From Xanthomarina sp. F1114 (GTDB lineage Bacteria; Bacteroidota; Bacteroidia; Flavobacteriales; Flavobacteriaceae): 64,000 nt of DNA. The DNA is taken from the NCBI RefSeq assembly GCF_026410255.1, contig NZ_JAPMLL010000004.1:62001-126000 (forward strand). The letters are read 5' to 3'. Made by a program: the position numbers and the translations under genes. Of the stretch, positions 60,041-64,000 are shown one piece after another (the stretch's first letter is position 1; the number at the start of each line of letters is the position of its first letter). The notes under the pieces are model-generated. The model did no database searches and was not told the DNA's origin. It worked only from the letters and a program-made list of their open reading frames with translations.

Positions 60041-61087
60041 TTAATAGGAGTTTTGAGCCACGTATATCCACACCTCTGCTCCAGAAGCTGTAGTTTCTTT
60101 AACTCTTTTATAATTAGAAAGCCCAAATCTATCAATCTGCATGAGTTCTTCTCCCAATATTTCAAATACCAAGCCCTTAATATGGTCATTTTCTTCTCTC
60201 GATTTTGTCGCAATTGAAAGAATTTCTGTTTTGTGTATTTTAATTACCGAAGTGTCTTTTATTTCTTCATCGGTTAATTTATATCCAGATAATAAATCTT
60301 CTGTTCCTTTAAGTTCTCTCCCAAAATTGTCTAGTTGTACTTCTTTAGATTTTAATGCTCCATAAGAGAAAAGTAAATGTTTTCTTTGTTTTTCATATTG
60401 AATAATATGTGCTTTAATCTGTTGAAAAGCGAGGTCCTTCGCTTCTGCAAAAGAAATATTGTAGGTTCTCACTATCTGATTTATGCCTTCAGGAAAACTA
60501 GATAAAATTCCGTCGTAATATATATCCAGAGCTTTTTTAGAAGGTAATTGATATTCCAGTTTTATCTGAAATCGTCTTAATAGAGCCGTGTCAATAATGT
60601 CTAAATGATTGGTTGCGCAAATAAGTAAGGAAGTATCCGATAAATGATCTATTTGTTGAATAAGAGCATTAACCAATCTTTTTATTTCGCCTGAATCTGT
60701 CGTGTCATAATCTCTTAATTTACCTATAAAATCGAATTCATCTATAAATAATATGGCCTTTTCATTGGATGCCGTTTTAAAAATTTCTGAAAGATTTTTT
60801 GCTGTTTCTCCTAGTCTTGAAGAGACAAATCCACCTAAATTTAGAGTTATTACTTTTTTATTTAATGCCAAGCCAATAGCATGAGCTGTAGCGGTTTTTC
60901 CACATCCTGTATGTCCATGTAATAATATTTTATTATCTACCGGAATATTTAGGTTATTTAGCGCGTCTATATAAGTGAATTCCTCAATTAGCTGGTTTAT
61001 CCTGTTTCTGTTTTCATTATTTAAGTGTAGCTCTTCGAGAGATAAAATTGTTTTTTTTGACTTTAAAGTTGTGTTATGGTTTGCCAT
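60041..61087 (-). CDS. AAA family ATPase, function unknown
   Basis: 348 residues. One AAA domain: Walker A HGHTGCGKT ending at residue 65 (G58-T65), Walker B FIDEFD (D116, E117), sensor 1 CATN (157-160), and arginine finger LLRRF near 170. Substrate-recognition Tyr/loop regions are present but no N-domain. The C-terminal 90 residues are a separate helical domain (KGTEDLLSGYKLTDEEIKDTSV, TASGAEVWIYVAQNSY). The best resemblance is to classic AAA proteins (FtsH/p97-like ATPase core) without a protease domain. Adjacent to a gene-poor stretch, so perhaps accessory. Function cannot be read. Confidence 0.85.
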   Translation of the reverse strand: MANHNTTLKSKKTILSLEELHLNNENRNRINQLIEEFTYIDALNNLNIPVDNKILLHGHTGCGKTATAHAIGLALNKKVITLNLGGFVSSRLGETAKNLSEIFKTASNEKAILFIDEFDFIGKLRDYDTTDSGEIKRLVNALIQQIDHLSDTSLLICATNHLDIIDTALLRRFQIKLEYQLPSKKALDIYYDGILSSFPEGINQIVRTYNISFAEAKDLAFQQIKAHIIQYEKQRKHLLFSYGALKSKEVQLDNFGRELKGTEDLLSGYKLTDEEIKDTSVIKIHKTEILSIATKSREENDHIKGLVFEILGEELMQIDRFGLSNYKRVKETTASGAEVWIYVAQNSY

Positions 61088-61561
61088 GGGGTGTTTTATT
61101 CTGAAGACATTAATTTCTTTATTAAGCTTTTAATCAAAGAGCTGCGAGAAATGAATACTTAGTTTAAGAATAAGTGATATTGAAATACACTTAAGTTGCG
61201 CACTAAATTAAGCAATTTTAGTAACAGTTTTGAAAAGCATTTAAATTTTTGATATTATATTTAATGATATTCCAAATCTCATTTTATTCAGTTTATCTGT
61301 TTTTGAACTGATTAATTAAAAAGCTGGAAGCGTACTTCCTATCAGGGTTATTTAATTATACAAGAATAGGATTGTTTATATTAAACGAAATACTCCTTTA
61401 ACAATCATTAAATTAGAATTCGCTACAATTTTTATCCATTTAATTTGAACTGAGTAGTTTTTATCCAAAGGATTGGGAACATAAAACACTGTAATTATAG
61501 TCGTAGGAAGTGATATGAAGAATATTTCTAATAGTCAATATGTTTTCTATTTGGTTCTAAT
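61088..61561. other. Gene-free stretch upstream of the AAA ATPase
   Basis: About 470 bases, AT-rich, with no reading frame longer than a few tens of codons and no RNA gene recognised. One short open piece (FELSSFYPKDWEHKTL, near 61446-61497) has no start or family. It may be the remains of a lost gene. Confidence 0.4.
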
Positions 61562-61813
61562 TCAGTCTTTGTTATATTTCTTATGTGCTATTTTCTTTTG
61601 CTCTAAAATTGCATAAAATTTTCGCGGCGAGATTTTTAAATCTTTTGTTATTTCGCTCACTTTTTTCTTTCCTTTTTTATACAACTTTAAGTTTTCGTTT
61701 ACTTTCTTATTGAAATAATGCTTTTCTAGTTTTTCAACGATTTGCAATTCTGTAAAATTTGAATCGTTCGCATATGTATCAATTTCCGATTTTATGTTTT
61801 TTAGACTACTCAT
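61562..61813 (-). CDS. Small helix-turn-helix-like protein, not recognised
   Basis: 83 residues, very Lys-rich. The C-terminal part KKVSEITKDLKISPRKFYAILEQKKI looks like a resolvase/Hin-type helix-turn-helix (helix, turn around ISP, recognition helix). The N-terminal half (NIKSEIDTYANDSNFTELQIVEKLEKHYFNKKVNENLKLY) is helical. No homologue comes to mind. It could be a regulator of the neighbouring accessory genes or the tail of a lost recombinase. In a gene-poor region beside unusual codon use. Confidence 0.5.
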   Translation of the reverse strand: MSSLKNIKSEIDTYANDSNFTELQIVEKLEKHYFNKKVNENLKLYKKGKKKVSEITKDLKISPRKFYAILEQKKIAHKKYNKD

Positions 61814-61912
61814 AAGTTTGATTTTTAAGGTTCCAAACCAATTCTGTCAACACTTTTGTTTAACATCTTTAGCTCCGTTTCGCTACTAAGTTAGTAAATA
61901 ATAACCGAATAT

Positions 61913-61931
61913 AAAATCCGAAAGGATTTTT
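61913..61931. terminator. Short GAAA-loop hairpin after the membrane protein gene
   Basis: AAAATCC pairs with GGATTTT around a GAAA tetraloop, 17 bases beyond the stop of the minus-strand membrane protein, with T on both outer sides. Weak but well formed. Confidence 0.5.
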
Positions 61932-61946
61932 GCAAGTAGGCTTGAG

Positions 61947-62558
61947 TTAGCCTTTAATTTTAAACGGTGTTCTACCAGTTTTTATTTTTATCAGACTCAA
62001 AATCAGAAGTCCGATTAAAATAATATTTGTCCGAAATGCAAACCTTTCTATTTGTTCGTTTTTGTCCGTTTTGAAAGTTAGTTCTTTTGCGATTTGTGCT
62101 TTACTTTGGTCAATATTTTGGTTTTCTATTATTTTTAAATCAAACTGACTTTTGTTTTCTGTGATGACATTCAAGTAATCAATTTCATTATTTGCGGTTT
62201 TTGCTACAATCCAAAATTCAGAAGTTCCGTCATTCTCAAACCAAAATTCAGATTTTTTATTCGGTTCTAATTCTGTGTCATAAGTCACAATACTTCCTGT
62301 TCCGTTCCAATTATTGCTCCAAAATGCGATGGCATAGATTTTCAATTTTTTGTCGGTAAGATTTTCAATCCGAACATTAACTGGCGTTGAAGCTCCGATT
62401 GAGTCGTCAAACAAAGAGTGTAATCCCAAAGCTAAAAACCCAATTAAAACTCCAAAACTCACGAGTATTTTTAATCCACTTTTGTGCTTTGAACTCGCAA
62501 AATAATTAATCAATAAGATTATGAATAGAAGTAAGGCTGTAAATAGTAATATCGTCAT
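61947..62558 (-). CDS. Membrane protein with extracytoplasmic domain, function unknown
   Basis: 203 residues. Two N-terminal membrane segments (about 1-19 and 27-48), an extracytoplasmic domain (about 55-165: VNVRIENLTDKKLKIYAIAFWSNNWNGTGSIVTYDTELEPNKKSEFWFEND) with beta-sandwich character, and a C-terminal membrane helix (about 177-195). Family not recognised. Codon choice differs from the neighbours: it uses CGG and AGG for Arg, and AAC, GAC and ACG more often, which hints at recent transfer. It stands between two gene-free or small-gene stretches. Confidence 0.65.
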   Translation of the reverse strand: MTILLFTALLLFIILLINYFASSKHKSGLKILVSFGVLIGFLALGLHSLFDDSIGASTPVNVRIENLTDKKLKIYAIAFWSNNWNGTGSIVTYDTELEPNKKSEFWFENDGTSEFWIVAKTANNEIDYLNVITENKSQFDLKIIENQNIDQSKAQIAKELTFKTDKNEQIERFAFRTNIILIGLLILSLIKIKTGRTPFKIKG

Positions 62559-62650
62559 TTTACGAATTGAAGTACAACTAGTTATATGAAACTAAAACTT
62601 TTACTATACACGAAATTCCATATGGACATTTTTTCATTTTAGAATTTTTC

Positions 62651-64000
62651 CTAATCCGTTAATATTTCTAAAATCTGAATTGCAGCATCACTAATTCTAG
62701 TTCCTGGTCCAAAAACAGCCATGGCTCCAGCATCGAATAAGTATTGATAATCTTGCTTAGGAATGACACCACCAACAACCACCATTATATCTTCGCGGCC
62801 ATACTTTTTAAGCTCGTCGATTACTTGTGGAACTAAAGTTTTGTGTCCAGCAGCTAAAGAAGAAACGCCAAGTACATGAACATCATTTTCTACAGCTTGT
62901 TTAGCTGCTTCTTGTGGAGTTTGGAACAGAGGACCAATATCTACATCAAAGCCAACATCTGCATAACCTGTGGCTACTACTTTGGCACCTCTATCGTGTC
63001 CATCTTGCCCCATTTTAGCAATCATTATACGTGGTCTTCTTCCATCTTGTTCCGCAAAAGTATCAGCCATTTGTTTAGCTTTACTAAAAGAACTGTCGTT
63101 TTTTATCTCTTTACTATACACACCTGAAAAGGATTTAATTTGTGCTTTATACCGTCCAAAAACGGCTTCTAAAGCATCGCTTATTTCTCCAAGAGTTGCT
63201 CTTTCTCTTGCAGCTTCTACAGCTAAAGATAAGAGATTTTCTTTTCCTGATTTTGCAGCAGCCGTTAAATTAGTCAAAGTCTTCTCTACTTTTTCAGAGT
63301 TTCGCTCAGCTTTAATCTTATTTAATTGTTTTATCTGTTGGGTTCTAACCGTTTGATTATCTACTTCTAAAGTAGCAATAGGATCTTCTTGTGCAAGTCT
63401 ATATTTATTTACTCCTACAATAATATCTTCTCCAGAATCTATTCTAGCCTGCTTTCTGGCAGCAGCTTCTTCGATACGTAACTTCGGAATCCCGGCTTCA
63501 ATGGCTTTTGTCATACCACCAAGTTCTTCCACTTCTTCTATAAGTTTCCATGCATTTTGAGCAATATCGTTTGTTAGTTTTTCAACATAAAAACTTCCAG
63601 CCCAAGGATCAACAGTTTTGGTGATTTTAGTTTCTTCTTGAAGAAAAATTTGGGTGTTTCTGGCTATTCTAGCAGAAAAATCTGTTGGTAGCGCAATTGC
63701 CTCATCTAGAGCATTGGTGTGTAAAGATTGTGTGCCACCAAAAGCAGCAGCAGCAGCCTCAATACAGGTTCTGGCTACATTGTTAAAAGGGTCTTGTTCT
63801 GTTAAACTCCAACCACTAGTTTGACAATGGGTTCTAAGAGCGAGTGATTTTTTGTTTTTAGGATTGAATTGTTTTACAATTTTAGCCCATAGCATTCTAG
63901 CCGCTCTCATTTTGGCAATCTCCATAAAATGGTTCATTCCAATAGCCCAAAAGAATGACAGTCTAGGGGCAAAGGTGTCGATGTCCATTCCAGCATCTAG
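62651..64000 (-). CDS. scpA: Methylmalonyl-CoA mutase large subunit, C-terminal part (runs off the window)
   Basis: 450 residues visible; the frame is open to the window edge ([18 protein letters not shown]), so the N-terminal third or so lies beyond it. Converts methylmalonyl-CoA and succinyl-CoA using adenosylcobalamin, in propionate metabolism. Substrate barrel end: [46 protein letters not shown]. The cobalamin domain is complete: [26 protein letters not shown] with the DxHxxG base-off His, [13 protein letters not shown] and [27 protein letters not shown]. The symbol is by similarity; the small subunit would be outside the window. Confidence 0.95.
   Translation of the reverse strand, partial: LDAGMDIDTFAPRLSFFWAIGMNHFMEIAKMRAARMLWAKIVKQFNPKNKKSLALRTHCQTSGWSLTEQDPFNNVARTCIEAAAAAFGGTQSLHTNALDEAIALPTDFSARIARNTQIFLQEETKITKTVDPWAGSFYVEKLTNDIAQNAWKLIEEVEELGGMTKAIEAGIPKLRIEEAAARKQARIDSGEDIIVGVNKYRLAQEDPIATLEVDNQTVRTQQIKQLNKIKAERNSEKVEKTLTNLTAAAKSGKENLLSLAVEAARERATLGEISDALEAVFGRYKAQIKSFSGVYSKEIKNDSSFSKAKQMADTFAEQDGRRPRIMIAKMGQDGHDRGAKVVATGYADVGFDVDIGPLFQTPQEAAKQAVENDVHVLGVSSLAAGHKTLVPQVIDELKKYGREDIMVVVGGVIPKQDYQYLFDAGAMAVFGPGTRISDAAIQILEILTD

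Noticed and set aside
60040-60213. N-terminal extension of YggS to 60213
   Set aside because: It overlaps the AAA ATPase coding region by 173 bases and has no family similarity; the family starts at the ATG at 60039.
61814-61946. Integron-type attC site in the gap
   Set aside because: GTTAGCC near 61940 does not match the GTTRRRY core and no integrase or partner site is visible.
60041-62558. Defence system built around the AAA ATPase
   Set aside because: No nuclease, methyltransferase, toxin or known defence partner is present; the neighbours are YggS and unrecognised small genes.
1-64000. CRISPR arrays, tRNA or rRNA genes and insertion sequences
   Set aside because: No regularly spaced repeats, cloverleaf-like sequences, rRNA or transposase reading frames were found by eye.

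Overview
The window is a 64 kb piece of an AT-rich chromosome from a Bacteroidota bacterium, almost certainly family Flavobacteriaceae and probably marine or marine-like. Evidence: many start codons are preceded by the Bacteroidota -7 promoter element TAnnTTTG and few by a Shine-Dalgarno sequence. There is a gliding-motility lipoprotein (GldI), a metalloprotease with a type IX secretion (T9SS) type A sorting domain, and many protein families found mainly in Bacteroidota (DUF5606, DUF3810, DUF5683, DUF6122, WbqC, OstA-like). The order parA-parB-DUF5683-dapB-lepB-WbqC is also typical of this family. No rRNA, tRNA, CRISPR array, insertion sequence or prophage was seen.

Layout. 0-5.3 kb: end of an envelope-sugar cluster (GT2 fragment, GT9 heptosyltransferase), dapD, then ruvX, a small secreted protein, def, DUF5606 and mazG. 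5.6-11.8 kb: DUF349 protein, then a tight operon of a TPR protein, two tandem DUF368 (PopT-like) polyprenyl-phosphate transporters and aroE. 12-26.8 kb, all minus strand: class III aminotransferase with an OstA/LptA-like protein, purA-fur-spoT, an M48 protease with a SpoU-type RNA methylase, a pair of secreted amidohydrolases, and DUF3810. 26.8-38 kb: pepD, a cyclophilin-FKBP fusion, gldI, an NrnA-like DHH phosphoesterase, ndk, the T9SS-exported M4 protease, cspA, DUF721/DciA, a lipoprotein, recF, a membrane TPR protein and ribH. 38-43.3 kb: two small tail-anchored proteins, mutL, two tandem rhomboid proteases and an EEP-family phosphatase/nuclease, followed by a decayed SMR drug-transporter pseudogene. 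43.6-49.2 kb: the par-dapB-lepB operon. 49.3-58.3 kb: a nitrite/nitric oxide cluster. 58.7-64 kb: a GNAT acetyltransferase, an AAA ATPase with YggS, two unrecognised genes in a gene-poor accessory stretch, and the C-terminal part of methylmalonyl-CoA mutase.

The most interesting section is 50.5-58.3 kb. A lipoprotein copper nitrite reductase fused to cytochrome c (NirK) is followed by a formylglycine-generating-enzyme-like protein, an SCO copper chaperone and an outer-membrane porin. On the other strand lie a hemerythrin, a heme-copper/NnrS-like membrane protein, the iron-sulfur repair protein Ric/YtfE and an NsrR-like Rrf2 regulator. The same 14-bp palindrome, GGAYA-N4-TRTCC, occurs at the nirK promoter, upstream of ric and at the rrf2 promoter. 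At nirK and rrf2 it coincides with the -7 element. I infer a nitric-oxide-sensing operator wiring these genes together. A second palindrome upstream of nirK looks like a Crp/Fnr-type site.

Several gene starts were moved from the longest reading frame to an internal ATG or GTG, because the upstream TTG lies inside the -7 element or the extension overlaps a terminator or a neighbouring gene.
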